Counted from the stretch's first letter, positions 47,709-57,261 are shown. The stretch: 64,000 nt of DNA from Cellulophaga sp. 20_2_10 (GCF_023476645.1 NZ_JAMCOJ010000005.1:1-64000), one strand, 5' to 3'. Notes: generated by a model from the letters alone, not told the origin. Numbers and translations: made by a program.

Positions 47709-48773
47709 CTAATTCACTAACTTTATTAGTGTAATATAGACCGGAAAGTGATCGCTATAACCACCCGTATAATTACCACCAGAATAGGTGCGTTTTGGGT
47801 AGCCTTTGTATCTACCGGACGAAGTTAATAAATAAGCAGGATTATAAATTGCTGCTTTATAAAAAGAGAAAGACTCTTTAGTGCTACTTATTAGATTTCC
47901 TGTAAAGTAAATCTGATCAAAGATATTCCATTTATCACGGTATGCTAAAGAGCCTTCTCCTTTTCTATACAACGCTTCCATAGGATTAAACAAAATACTA
48001 TCTGTCACTTTTCTTTTTCTACCCTCAGTTTTTATAATTTTTTTAAAACTATCATTTATAGGGTCATCGTTAAAATCCCCCATACTTATAATCTTTGCAT
48101 CCGTATTTAAGCGTAAAACGGAATCTATAATTCTTTTATTTAGTTTAGCTGCTGCAATTCTATTAGGCCTACTACGCGCTTCACCTCCACTCCTGGACGG
48201 CCAATGATTTACAATAAAATAAATTTCTTCATCATCTAACAAACCACCAACTATTAACTGATCTCTAGTATAATCTCTATACCCGTTTTCCCTAAACAAT
48301 AATAACCTATGGCTTTTAAAAGATGTTGGCATAAAAACTTCTTTTTTATACAATAAAGCAACATCAATACCTCGCTCATCAGGAGCATCAAAATGTAGTA
48401 TAGCATAGCCTTTATTAAGCAATGCTGGTTGTTTAATTAAATCTTCTAGAACAGCATTATTTTCAACTTCACAAACTCCAATTATATCAGGAGAAGCCTT
48501 GGTTACAGAACTACCTATTTCTGATAAAACTAAAGACATGTTTTTTAGTTTATCCCTATACTTATCTGCCGTCCATTTATCCTTACCCAAAGGCGTACGA
48601 TCATCATCAAACGTATTTGGATCATTAATTGTATCAAATAAATTTTCCAAATTATAAAAAGCAATTGTTCTGGCTTTATACTGTTTTTTATTCTGAGAAG
48701 ATACATTCTCAACTGTTATTACTAATAATATCAAAAATAAACCAAAGCAATTACAACCTATATTCCTACGCAT
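47709..48773 (-). CDS. Secreted endonuclease/exonuclease/phosphatase family enzyme
   Basis: A 354-residue EEP-fold enzyme with an N-terminal signal sequence (about residues 1-26), so exported. The metal and catalytic residues are visible: 'FYNLENLFD' (Asn/Glu), 'GVCEVENNAVL' (Glu), 'VNHWPSRSGG' (His), 'SMGDFNDDP' (Asp/Asn) and 'GYSDHFPVY' (Asp/His) near the end. The family includes DNases, sphingomyelinases and phosphatases. Secretion and the nuclease neighbours favour DNA or RNA cleavage here. A TTG two codons upstream (48779) is in frame, but ATG 48773 gives a cleaner signal peptide. It is divergent to the second receptor. Confidence 0.85.
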   Translation of the reverse strand: MRRNIGCNCFGLFLILLVITVENVSSQNKKQYKARTIAFYNLENLFDTINDPNTFDDDRTPLGKDKWTADKYRDKLKNMSLVLSEIGSSVTKASPDIIGVCEVENNAVLEDLIKQPALLNKGYAILHFDAPDERGIDVALLYKKEVFMPTSFKSHRLLLFRENGYRDYTRDQLIVGGLLDDEEIYFIVNHWPSRSGGEARSRPNRIAAAKLNKRIIDSVLRLNTDAKIISMGDFNDDPINDSFKKIIKTEGRKRKVTDSILFNPMEALYRKGEGSLAYRDKWNIFDQIYFTGNLISSTKESFSFYKAAIYNPAYLLTSSGRYKGYPKRTYSGGNYTGGYSDHFPVYITLIKLVN

Positions 48774-48789
48774 TAACAAAATATTTTTA

Positions 48790-48827
48790 TGAAAATAAGG
48801 AATTTTCCTCGAAAATATCTATTTTCA
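48790..48827. promoter_or_regulatory. Phased alternating half-site array in a divergent promoter
   Basis: In the 61-base gap between the EEP enzyme and receptor genes, GAAAAT (48791-48796), ATTTTC (48802-48807), GAAAAT (48811-48816) and ATTTTC (48821-48826) alternate in orientation with start-to-start steps of 11, 9 and 10 bases, so all face the same side of the helix. They also make AGGAA/TTCCT and TGAAAATA/TATTTTCA palindromes. This looks like an operator for a dimeric regulator acting on both genes. Confidence 0.5.
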
Positions 48828-48834
48828 CAAATAT

Positions 48835-51570
48835 ATGAGATTGTTTTTCAACGTTTTATCGTTTTTAATAGCCCTACATTTTACGTATGCGCAAACTAAA
48901 ATAAGTATTAAAGCTACTGTTATAAGTAAACAAGAGAATAATATTAAAATACTAGGAACTGCATTCTTAGAAGGAACCTCAACTAGTACAGAACTTATTT
49001 CGGGTACACTATTCATCAGCACTATACAAAAAGGTGATTACATATTAAAAATAAACGCCGAAGGTTACACGTCTATAAGATTACCTATTTCTATAGCAGA
49101 AGAAAACATAGACTTAGGCATCATCTATTTAGAAAAAGACATTACTACAGAAAAGACAGATAATCTCATTTCTTTAACAGAGGTAGATATATCTAATGAT
49201 GAAAGTAGTACAATAACATCTGGTCTATTGCAAGCTACCAAAGACATATTTTTAAACAGGGCTGCGTTCGATTTTGGGCAAGCGTTTTTTAGAGTAAGAG
49301 GGTACAACTCGGAGTATAGTCAGGTATTACTTAATGGTGTTTTAATGAATAACCTTACCGACGGTAGACCTCAATGGAATAATTGGGGTGGCCTAAATGA
49401 TGCTACCAGAAATCAAGAATTTACATTTGGCCTACAACCGTCTAATTATAGTTTTGGCGGTATATTAGGAACAACAAACATAAATACACAACCCTCTAAA
49501 ATGAGACCGGGCACACGTGTTTCTTTTTCCGCAGCGAATAGAACTTACGCAGGAAGGTTAATGACAACACATACAGAAGCTACCAACAAAAAAGGAATTA
49601 CCTATAGTGTTTCTGCCTCCCATAGATGGGCAAAAGAAGGCTATATAGAAGGCACTTTGTATGATGCTTTTTCCGTTTTTGGAGCATTAGAATACCAATT
49701 AAATAGCACAAATACATTTTTAGCAACAGCAATATTCGCATCTAACCGAAGGGGAAGATCTTCTGCTATTACGGAAGAAGTCTTTTTATTAAAAGGAAGA
49801 AAATACAATCCGTATTGGGGAGAACAGGATAAAAAAATTAGAAACTCTAGAGAACGTAAAATTGCACAGCCAGTATTCATGTTTAATCATTTATATAAAA
49901 CAGAAAACTTTAAATTAAATACGGGTGTCTCCTATCTATTTGGCCCACAAACAAAAAGTAGACTTGGTTACTATAATGCTCCTAACCCAGACGCTACTTA
50001 CTATCGCTATTTACCCAGTTTTTATGTAAACAGTCCTATTGGAGCAAATTTTGAAAGTGCAGAAACAACAAGACAAGCCTTTATTAGAAATTCGCAATTA
50101 GACTGGAACAGTATTTACGAAGCCAATACTGCTTTAGAAGATAAAAAAGCTTCATATGTTTTATATAATGACTTTGTAGATGATAAAATACTAACATTTA
50201 ATAGCTCCGGAAGCTTTAAGGTAAATTCTAAATATTCTATAGATTTTGGAGTGATGTACAAAAATTTAAAATCTCATAATTATGCGAAAATTGAAGATTT
50301 ACTAAATGCTAATTATCATCTAGATATTGATACTTTCTCTAACACAAGTAACGATGTAGATGGTTCTATTAACAAAGAAGAAAATGAAATTTTTAATTAT
50401 AATTACATATTAAACGCCACCAATATAAATTATTTTTCACAATTAAAAGTAAGCTATAGTAAATGGTACGCATCAGTATCGGCAAGTATAAATCAGCTTA
50501 ACTACCAAAGGCAAGGTCTTTTTAAAAACGAACGTTACTTAGACAACTCTATAGGCAACAGTCCTAAAGTAAATTTTACAGATATAAATTTAAAAGGCGC
50601 TTTTACCTATAAAATTACAGGCAGACATTGGATAAATGCTCAATTTGCGACAACAGAAAAACCACCAACATTACAAAATACATTTGTAAACCCTAGAGAA
50701 AACAACACAAGTGTAGAAAATATACAAAGTGAACGCATTACAACTGCAGATCTAAACTACCACATACGTCTTTCTAAATTAACGGGCAGAATTTCTACAT
50801 TTTACACCGAGTTTAAAGGTGCTACAGATGTTAATTTTTTCTTTGTAGAATCTGGAATAGGGTCTGATTTTGTACAGGAGGTAGTTACCAACATAAATAA
50901 AAGACATATGGGATTAGAAATTGGACTAGAATACCAACTATCTTCCTCCGTAAAAGCTTCGGGAGTATTTGCTTTAGGCGATTACGCCTACGATAACGAT
51001 CCTAATGTTGCCATAAATTTTGATACCACAGCAAATACAGACGAATTAATAAACACAGAAGGCTATAGTGATCTAGGCACAAGCTCCATAGATGGGTACA
51101 AACTTGCGCAAGGACCACAAAAAGCATTCGCCTTTGGCTTAGAATATAGAGATCCTAAATATTGGTGGGTCTCTGGTTCCGCAAATTTCTTAGGTAATAA
51201 CTATGCCAATATCTCTACCATAACAAGAACAAGTAGTTTTTATTTAAACCCAGAAACCAAAGAACCTTTTCCTGAAGCAACACCAGAAAACGTAAACAAA
51301 CTATTAGCACAACAAAAAATGGAAGATTTTTATCTTCTTAACCTTGTTGGCGGCAAGTCCTGGATTATTAAAGGCAATTACGTTAGTATTTTTGCAAGTG
51401 TTAACAATGTATTTAATACCGTTTTTAAAACTGGCGGATATGAACAGAGTAGAAACGGGAACTACGGAGAAATGTCACAAGATAACCTTAGCACAACGCC
51501 ATCTTTTGGAACTAAATATTGGTACGGTTATGGGCGTACTTACTTTTTAAACTTGGCCATTAGCTTTTAA
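48835..51570 (+). CDS. TonB-dependent receptor of the nuclease locus
   Basis: A 911-residue outer-membrane importer. Signal peptide 1-19 (ending 'HFTYA'), a CarboxypepD_reg-like domain (about 22-100), plug (about 110-225) and barrel ending 'YGYGRTYFLNLAISF'. The plug segment 'LNGVLMNNLTDGRPQWNNWG' (166-185) and the C-terminal 'YGxGRTxxL' match the pattern of the receptor at 41994, placing both in one subfamily. The DUF5689/lamin-tail gene starts 4 bases downstream. The substrate is unproven; the neighbours suggest nucleic-acid fragments. Confidence 0.9.
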   Translation: MRLFFNVLSFLIALHFTYAQTKISIKATVISKQENNIKILGTAFLEGTSTSTELISGTLFISTIQKGDYILKINAEGYTSIRLPISIAEENIDLGIIYLEKDITTEKTDNLISLTEVDISNDESSTITSGLLQATKDIFLNRAAFDFGQAFFRVRGYNSEYSQVLLNGVLMNNLTDGRPQWNNWGGLNDATRNQEFTFGLQPSNYSFGGILGTTNINTQPSKMRPGTRVSFSAANRTYAGRLMTTHTEATNKKGITYSVSASHRWAKEGYIEGTLYDAFSVFGALEYQLNSTNTFLATAIFASNRRGRSSAITEEVFLLKGRKYNPYWGEQDKKIRNSRERKIAQPVFMFNHLYKTENFKLNTGVSYLFGPQTKSRLGYYNAPNPDATYYRYLPSFYVNSPIGANFESAETTRQAFIRNSQLDWNSIYEANTALEDKKASYVLYNDFVDDKILTFNSSGSFKVNSKYSIDFGVMYKNLKSHNYAKIEDLLNANYHLDIDTFSNTSNDVDGSINKEENEIFNYNYILNATNINYFSQLKVSYSKWYASVSASINQLNYQRQGLFKNERYLDNSIGNSPKVNFTDINLKGAFTYKITGRHWINAQFATTEKPPTLQNTFVNPRENNTSVENIQSERITTADLNYHIRLSKLTGRISTFYTEFKGATDVNFFFVESGIGSDFVQEVVTNINKRHMGLEIGLEYQLSSSVKASGVFALGDYAYDNDPNVAINFDTTANTDELINTEGYSDLGTSSIDGYKLAQGPQKAFAFGLEYRDPKYWWVSGSANFLGNNYANISTITRTSSFYLNPETKEPFPEATPENVNKLLAQQKMEDFYLLNLVGGKSWIIKGNYVSIFASVNNVFNTVFKTGGYEQSRNGNYGEMSQDNLSTTPSFGTKYWYGYGRTYFLNLAISF

Positions 51571-51574
51571 AATT

Positions 51575-52924
51575 ATGTATAAAAAATTTCTATTCATTTT
51601 ATTTTTCTTTACTCTAGTTATTGGATGTGTTACCGATAAAGATTTTGACTCTCCAAAAGACAATTGCACAGAACTAACAATAAATGCAACTTTTGCTGAC
51701 CTAGAAAATAGCACCACAGGAGAAGTAGTCAAAGTTTTAGATCCTATTATCTTAGAAGGTTACGTAGTTTCATCTGACATTGAAAACAACTTTTTTGGAA
51801 CAATACATATTCAAGATAAAGCAGAAAACCCAACAATAGGAATACAGTTTCTTGTAGACACCAGAGATTATCACCTTAATTATAGAAATGGAGAAAAAGT
51901 ATCTATTAAACTAAAAGACTTATATCTAGCTAAAAAGAATGACAACTACGTAATTGGTGGTGTTTTTACTTCCTTTGGAAATAAATCTGTAGGTAGATTA
52001 CCAAGCTTGCAGGTTAAGGAACATCTATTTTCTAGCTGCAATAGCGCTATTGCTAAAGCTACCAAAATCTCGATTACCAATTTAAAAGACTATATGGTAA
52101 ACACTTTAGTTGAAATAGAAAACTTAGAATTTATAGAAGAAGAATTAGACTTGACATTTGCAGAGGCAAAAGAAGAAACAGAACGTACCTTAAAAGATTG
52201 CCTAGGAAACCAAATTAAGCTTGTAAATAGTGGCTATTCCAATTTTGCAGATAATATACTACCTACTAATAACGGAAGCGTTACAGCCGTTTTAATTAAA
52301 GATAAAAATGAGTTTAAGTTGCAAATAAGAAGTCTTAGCGACCTTAACTTTGCAAATGATCGTTGCCCACCTATTGTTACCGAATTTACATCTACAGCTA
52401 TTTTTATTTCTGAAATTGCTGATCCAGATAACAATGCAGGTGCCCGTTTTATTGAACTATACAATTACAGCAACGAACCTTTAGATTTAAACAACTGGAA
52501 ACTTAATAGGTATACAAATGCCAGTACAGAAATTAGCGCTTCTATAGATTTATCTGGATATATAATTAGTGCAAAAAGTACTCTTGTTATATCTCCCAAT
52601 GCTACAGAGTTTGCGTCTGTATACGGTTTTATACCAGACGTGAGTGTTAGTACAAATAGTCCTGCAGATTCTAACGGGGACGACAACCTGGAACTAGTTG
52701 ATCCTTTTGGAGAAGTTATAGATATATTTGGTATTATTGGTGAAGACGGATCTAATACCAATCATGAATTTGAAGACGGAAAAGCAGCGCGTAAAGAATC
52801 TGTCACAAAAAGCAACAGTAGCTTCACCTTTAACGAATGGATTATTTTTAATGATACAGGAGAAAATGGCACTTTTAAAACACCACAAATAGCACCTACA
52901 GATTTTACTCCAGGCATTAGATAA
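51575..52924 (+). CDS. DUF5689 plus lamin-tail-domain lipoprotein
   Basis: A 449-residue predicted lipoprotein (lipobox 'VIGC', Cys18). The N-terminal DUF5689 part (about 40-255) has an OB-like start 'LEGYVVSSDIENNFFGTIHI'. The C-terminal lamin-tail domain (about 268-390) shows 'IFISEIADPDNNAGARFIEL' and 'YNYSNEPLDLNNWKL'. Bacterial lamin-tail domains are often linked to secreted nucleases and phosphoesterases, which fits this place. It is coupled to the second receptor and probably acts as its surface ligand-binding partner. The stop is directly against the end of the response-regulator gene. Confidence 0.85.
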   Translation: MYKKFLFILFFFTLVIGCVTDKDFDSPKDNCTELTINATFADLENSTTGEVVKVLDPIILEGYVVSSDIENNFFGTIHIQDKAENPTIGIQFLVDTRDYHLNYRNGEKVSIKLKDLYLAKKNDNYVIGGVFTSFGNKSVGRLPSLQVKEHLFSSCNSAIAKATKISITNLKDYMVNTLVEIENLEFIEEELDLTFAEAKEETERTLKDCLGNQIKLVNSGYSNFADNILPTNNGSVTAVLIKDKNEFKLQIRSLSDLNFANDRCPPIVTEFTSTAIFISEIADPDNNAGARFIELYNYSNEPLDLNNWKLNRYTNASTEISASIDLSGYIISAKSTLVISPNATEFASVYGFIPDVSVSTNSPADSNGDDNLELVDPFGEVIDIFGIIGEDGSNTNHEFEDGKAARKESVTKSNSSFTFNEWIIFNDTGENGTFKTPQIAPTDFTPGIR

Positions 52925-53329
52925 CTACTCTACTAACTCTTCTAGTAAGTTCTCTAAATCTTTAGGAGTAACAGGCTTTAAAATATAATCACTAACAATA
53001 TTATATGTTTTAACACGCTCTATGTCCCTTGGGTCAATAGACGAACTAATAATATAAATTATAACACCTTCTCTTATGTGTTCTGGAATTTTCTGAAAAT
53101 CATCTAAAAACTCCCACCCATTCATAATAGGCATATTTAAATCCAAGAAAATCAGTTTTGGCAACTTCTTCTTTGCGACTCTTAACCTATTTAACTCTTC
53201 TATAGCGTCTAACCCATTTTCAAAAACGTGAATTTCTTCGCAAAAATCTACGTCTTTCATTATACGTTTTGTTCCATATACAAAAATTGGATCGTCATCT
53301 ATAATACAAGCGCTGTGTATTTTTTTCAT
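52925..53329 (-). CDS. Stand-alone response regulator (receiver only)
   Basis: A 134-residue CheY-like receiver domain with no output domain. Phospho-acceptor Asp63 is in 'FLDLNMPIMNG', acidic residues Asp11-Asp13 bind magnesium, and Lys118 is in 'YILKPV'. It is probably phosphorylated by the kinase gene 13 bases upstream and relays the signal through protein contact. The target is unknown. Confidence 0.92.
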   Translation of the reverse strand: MKKIHSACIIDDDPIFVYGTKRIMKDVDFCEEIHVFENGLDAIEELNRLRVAKKKLPKLIFLDLNMPIMNGWEFLDDFQKIPEHIREGVIIYIISSSIDPRDIERVKTYNIVSDYILKPVTPKDLENLLEELVE

Positions 53330-53342
53330 TTTTTATTTTATC

Positions 53343-55544
53343 TTATTTTTTATGTGAGTTAAAATACAATGTAAATGTTGTTCCTACATCTACAGAACTA
53401 TCAACTTCTATTTTTCCGTTCATTGCCTCTATTTGACTTTTTGTAATAAAAAGTCCAATTCCCTTAGAGTCTTTATGCTTATGGAACGTTTTATACATTC
53501 CAAAAATTTTGTTTTGATGCCTTTTCATATCTATTCCAAGGCCATTATCAGAAAAGCTCAATATAATTTTATCTCTTTCTCTTCTTGTTTTTATATCTAC
53601 AACTAATCTTCGTTTAGGAGAACAATACTTAACACTATTGGTTAATAAATTTAATAAAATACTCTCTACATAAGCCGGCACAGCACTAATTATATCTTCC
53701 TTTGGTATTTGTACGTTTAGTATTCCATCATTTTCTTTTAACAATGCGGCTACACTTTTTCTTACATTATCAAAAACATCTATAATTTTTACACCTTCTA
53801 ATTTACCTAAGACGTTTAACTTTACACTAACCACTTCATTTAAGTGGGAAATAGTTTCATCTAAACTCTCTGATGAATCATTTAACATTCTAATTAAATT
53901 TTCTCTTTCTTCCTTATCGGTTTCATTAATTAAAAAACCTGTAAGCATAGATAAATTTGTAGAATGCGATCTTAAATTATGAGATACTATATGTGCAAAA
54001 TTAGTTAAACTTTCGTTTTGATCAGCTGTTATTTTCAGAACAGCTTTAACCTTATTTTCTGCCTCTTTACGAGATGTAATATCTACAACCTGCGATATAA
54101 AATGAGACAGCGTACCATCTATTTTACTTACCTTAGTTACAGATAAAATTACATATACAACATGTCCTTTTTTATGAAAATATCTTTTTTCTATTTGATA
54201 TTGATCTATCTCCCCTAAGGTTAGTTTATCTAACAAATCTAGATCTGTAATATAATCCTCCGGATGAGTTATATCTTGAAAAGTCAATTTCATTAACTCT
54301 TCCTTTGAATACCCCAAACTAGTGCATAAACTTTTGTTTATTTTTAACCAAGAACCATCTAAACCAATTAAAGCCATCCCTACAGATGAGTTATTAAAAA
54401 CCCCAGTAAAAGACTCTTTTCTTTTAATTAATTTTAATTCCGTGTGCTTAAACTCTGTAATATCCCAATTTGCACCAATCATTTTGGTTTCGTTACTATC
54501 TGGGTACTTATGAACTTGTGCTATAGATTTTATATATTTTATTCTGCCATTTTTAAGTCTAATTCTAAACTCTGTATTAAACTCAACTCTGTGTTGTATA
54601 GCAAAATCCATTTCTTTTATGACCCTATCCCTATCTTCTCGTAAAATACTTTGCTTCCAAGCATCATACGTATTTGCAAAGCCACTTAAATCTGCTTCAT
54701 ACAATAGGTATGTGTTTTCATCACAACTTAACTCTAGACTGGCTAAATCATAATCCCAAACACCTATACTAGCCGTTTTGGTAGCTATATTATGCCTGCG
54801 TAATATTTCTTGGTAATTTACCTCTGTTCTCTTTTTACTATCTATATCTTGGAAAGTACCTGTTATTTTAGCCGCCTTACCATTAACATATTCAACTTTA
54901 CCAATAACTCTTACCCATCTTTCAACTCCTTTTGCGGTAACTATAATTAATTCAGTATCCCAAGGAGTCCCTTCACTAATTGCCTCACTCACAAGCGCTA
55001 CAATTTTTTCTCTATGATAACCTTCTTTATAAAAACTTACTCCTTCTTCTAAACTAGGAATATAGCTTTCTGATACCTCATGTAATTCTTTGGTTATGTT
55101 AGTCCAATAGACCTCATTGGTAATTAAATTAACTTCCCAACCACCAATATTAGCAATTTGTTGCGCTTTTAATCTATACTCGTCTTCGTTTCGTTTGTTA
55201 GAAATATCTTCGCAAACAATAATTAACCCTCCAACCTTATCCTTTTCTTTTTCCCAAGAATTAATTTTAAAGTTTAACCACTGAATCTTTCCACTTGCTA
55301 ATATTGTTTTTTCTCCTTCAAAACTTATAAAACTACCCTTAAGGCAGTATTCATGTATTTTTCTAATCTCTTCTGTTGTCTCTGGAAAGATTTGATAGTA
55401 TGATTTTCCTATTACTTCTTCAATAGATAAACCCAGTTTTTTGCACCATAATTTAGAGCAACTAAGAAAGTTCATATCAGCATCAAAAACACCAATCTCT
55501 ATGGGAGAATCTTCTATAAACAAATGTGTAAGCTCTTTTTGCAA
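53343..55544 (-). CDS. Multi-PAS sensor histidine kinase, cytoplasmic
   Basis: A 733-residue kinase with no membrane segment, so it senses inside the cell. Four PAS/PAC modules cover about 1-490. The phospho-acceptor is His522 in 'HIVSHNLRSH', a pattern common in flavobacterial PAS kinases. The ATPase domain has the N-box 'LLNLLTNSVKY' (about 630-640), 'SDNGLGID' (about 665) and 'KGIGLFITK' (about 694). The start is TTG 55544: an in-frame stop lies a few codons upstream and no ATG intervenes. The receiver gene follows 13 bases later, making a two-component pair. Confidence 0.9.
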   Translation of the reverse strand: MQKELTHLFIEDSPIEIGVFDADMNFLSCSKLWCKKLGLSIEEVIGKSYYQIFPETTEEIRKIHEYCLKGSFISFEGEKTILASGKIQWLNFKINSWEKEKDKVGGLIIVCEDISNKRNEDEYRLKAQQIANIGGWEVNLITNEVYWTNITKELHEVSESYIPSLEEGVSFYKEGYHREKIVALVSEAISEGTPWDTELIIVTAKGVERWVRVIGKVEYVNGKAAKITGTFQDIDSKKRTEVNYQEILRRHNIATKTASIGVWDYDLASLELSCDENTYLLYEADLSGFANTYDAWKQSILREDRDRVIKEMDFAIQHRVEFNTEFRIRLKNGRIKYIKSIAQVHKYPDSNETKMIGANWDITEFKHTELKLIKRKESFTGVFNNSSVGMALIGLDGSWLKINKSLCTSLGYSKEELMKLTFQDITHPEDYITDLDLLDKLTLGEIDQYQIEKRYFHKKGHVVYVILSVTKVSKIDGTLSHFISQVVDITSRKEAENKVKAVLKITADQNESLTNFAHIVSHNLRSHSTNLSMLTGFLINETDKEERENLIRMLNDSSESLDETISHLNEVVSVKLNVLGKLEGVKIIDVFDNVRKSVAALLKENDGILNVQIPKEDIISAVPAYVESILLNLLTNSVKYCSPKRRLVVDIKTRRERDKIILSFSDNGLGIDMKRHQNKIFGMYKTFHKHKDSKGIGLFITKSQIEAMNGKIEVDSSVDVGTTFTLYFNSHKK

Positions 55545-55680
55545 AATTTTAATAATGGTTTAACTTTAAATATAGTGTAATTCTCATCAAGTAAGAAATA
55601 ACTTTCTTTAAATTTATATTTTTTATGCAAAACAAAGAAAAAACAACATATATACCCTAGTTTAGAGTGTTATAAATAAT

Positions 55681-55716
55681 AAAAAAGGCACATTTATTAA
55701 CAAATGTGCCTTTTTT
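55681..55716 (-). terminator. Terminator after the exported DinB gene
   Basis: A perfect 15-base stem (AAAAAAGGCACATTT and its complement) with a 6-base loop, about 25 bases past the DinB stop on the minus strand. It isolates that gene from the kinase gene. Confidence 0.9.
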
Positions 55717-55740
55717 ATTATGAATTGATGTATTCTACCC

Positions 55741-56346
55741 CTATTTGTTAGGAAAGTCTGTATGACTCATAATTTCTTTTATCTGTAATATATGTCTTTC
55801 CGAGTGTGCAGAAATAAAAACCATTAATTGCACTCCGTCTACAACTCCAAATGGCATTTCTCCATAGTGATTTCTTAAGTTGTCTTCTGTCTTTTTAGCG
55901 TACTTTATATTCTGCTTTCTTTTTTTAAGAAATGCTTTTACAGTTTCTTTATGACTTCCAAATTTTCCTGAAGGTTTAAAAGCCTCTGGAGCTTTTGCCT
56001 TCTTAGTTCTGTCTAACATAAAACCTATAACCTCATCATCAGTAATTTTAACTAAATCTCTTTTTGATGCATCTGCTGGCGTTTTAACTGCAGCTTCTAC
56101 AGCTCCAAAAATATTGCTTTCTGATACAGCTATATGCTCTACACATTCTGCAACAGACCAAGACTCAGGACTGCTTTTAAAATTTAATTGTTCTGGACTA
56201 AGTCCTTTTATTGCTTGTAATAAGTACTTAGTAGTTTTAGTCATCTCTGTAACTACAAGCTCTTTATCCGCATTATTTAAACCCTTGTTTACAGGCATAA
56301 AACTAAGCATTAATAATGCTATTACTCCGTAAATTACTTTTTTCAT
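55741..56346 (-). CDS. Exported DinB-family protein
   Basis: A 201-residue protein starting MKKVIYGVIALLMLSF, a signal sequence, followed by a DinB four-helix bundle. Possible metal-binding His residues are in 'SWSVAECVEHIAVSE' (about 75-89) and 'FISAHSERHILQIKEI' near the C-terminus. The frame stays open upstream to 56460 with an ATG, but the signal peptide begins at 56346, so I use that start. The function is unknown. It is the second DinB-type gene in this window, and unlike the one at 17360 it is exported. Confidence 0.8.
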   Translation of the reverse strand: MKKVIYGVIALLMLSFMPVNKGLNNADKELVVTEMTKTTKYLLQAIKGLSPEQLNFKSSPESWSVAECVEHIAVSESNIFGAVEAAVKTPADASKRDLVKITDDEVIGFMLDRTKKAKAPEAFKPSGKFGSHKETVKAFLKKRKQNIKYAKKTEDNLRNHYGEMPFGVVDGVQLMVFISAHSERHILQIKEIMSHTDFPNK

Positions 56347-56484
56347 TTGTGTTGTTTTAAGTTGTATTGTATATGTCTCTTTTTTGTAGAATAATAACAA
56401 AACTAGCTGTAAAAAAGTAACATTTTTATCTTTTTTAAAAGTAGTACTTTTATTGCTCAACTATAATACGTTAAAATCACGACT

Positions 56485-57261
56485 ATGGACGCTCCTAATT
56501 CTTTAAAAATAGCATTGATACAAACTTCTATTTATTGGGAAAATCCTGAAAAGAACAGAAATACATTAAATAAAAAAATAGCACCACTTACTACTGATAC
56601 CGATATTATTATATTGCCTGAAATGTTTACAACTGGTTTTACTATGAATCCTAGTAATATTGATAATAACCAAGGCAACAAAACTTTAAAGTGGATGCAA
56701 GAAATTGCTCATAAAAAACAGGCTGCAATCACTGGAAGCATTCTTTTTTTTGAAGACGGCAACTATTACAATAGGTTATTTTTTGTGTTCCCAAACGGAA
56801 CTTACGTTACGTACAATAAAAGGCACACCTTTACTTTAGCCGGTGAAGACAAGGTGTATAAAGCAGGTAGTAAAAAATTAATTGTAACCTACAAAGGTTT
56901 TAAAATTTGCCCATTAATTTGTTACGATTTAAGGTTTCCGGTATGGTCAAGAAACACAGAGGACTATGATGTTTTACTATACGTTGCAAATTGGCCTAAA
57001 CAACGAATTACAGCCTGGGACACATTACTTAAAGCTAGAGCTATAGAAAATATGTCTTATTGTATTGGTGTAAATAGAGTTGGGGTAGACAAGTCTGGAT
57101 ACGAGTATACAGGACACTCTGCTACTTACGACGCGCTTGGTAATGACATTTGTTTTTCTTCTAATGAAGAAATTTTACAAACCACCATACACAAACAGCA
57201 CATAAATGATACCCGAAATAAATTAAAGTTTTTAGAAGACAGAGATGATTTTACTTTATAA
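56485..57261 (+). CDS. Omega-amidase-like carbon-nitrogen hydrolase
   Basis: A 258-residue nitrilase-superfamily enzyme of the YafV/Nit2 omega-amidase type, which hydrolyses 2-oxoglutaramate or 2-oxosuccinamate-type amides formed by transaminases. The catalytic triad is visible: Glu in 'IILPEMFTTGF', Lys in 'YNKRHTF' and Cys in 'PLICYDLRFPVW'. It fits the family length. The last 11 bases overlap the convergent SbsA-Ig gene. Confidence 0.9.
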   Translation: MDAPNSLKIALIQTSIYWENPEKNRNTLNKKIAPLTTDTDIIILPEMFTTGFTMNPSNIDNNQGNKTLKWMQEIAHKKQAAITGSILFFEDGNYYNRLFFVFPNGTYVTYNKRHTFTLAGEDKVYKAGSKKLIVTYKGFKICPLICYDLRFPVWSRNTEDYDVLLYVANWPKQRITAWDTLLKARAIENMSYCIGVNRVGVDKSGYEYTGHSATYDALGNDICFSSNEEILQTTIHKQHINDTRNKLKFLEDRDDFTL

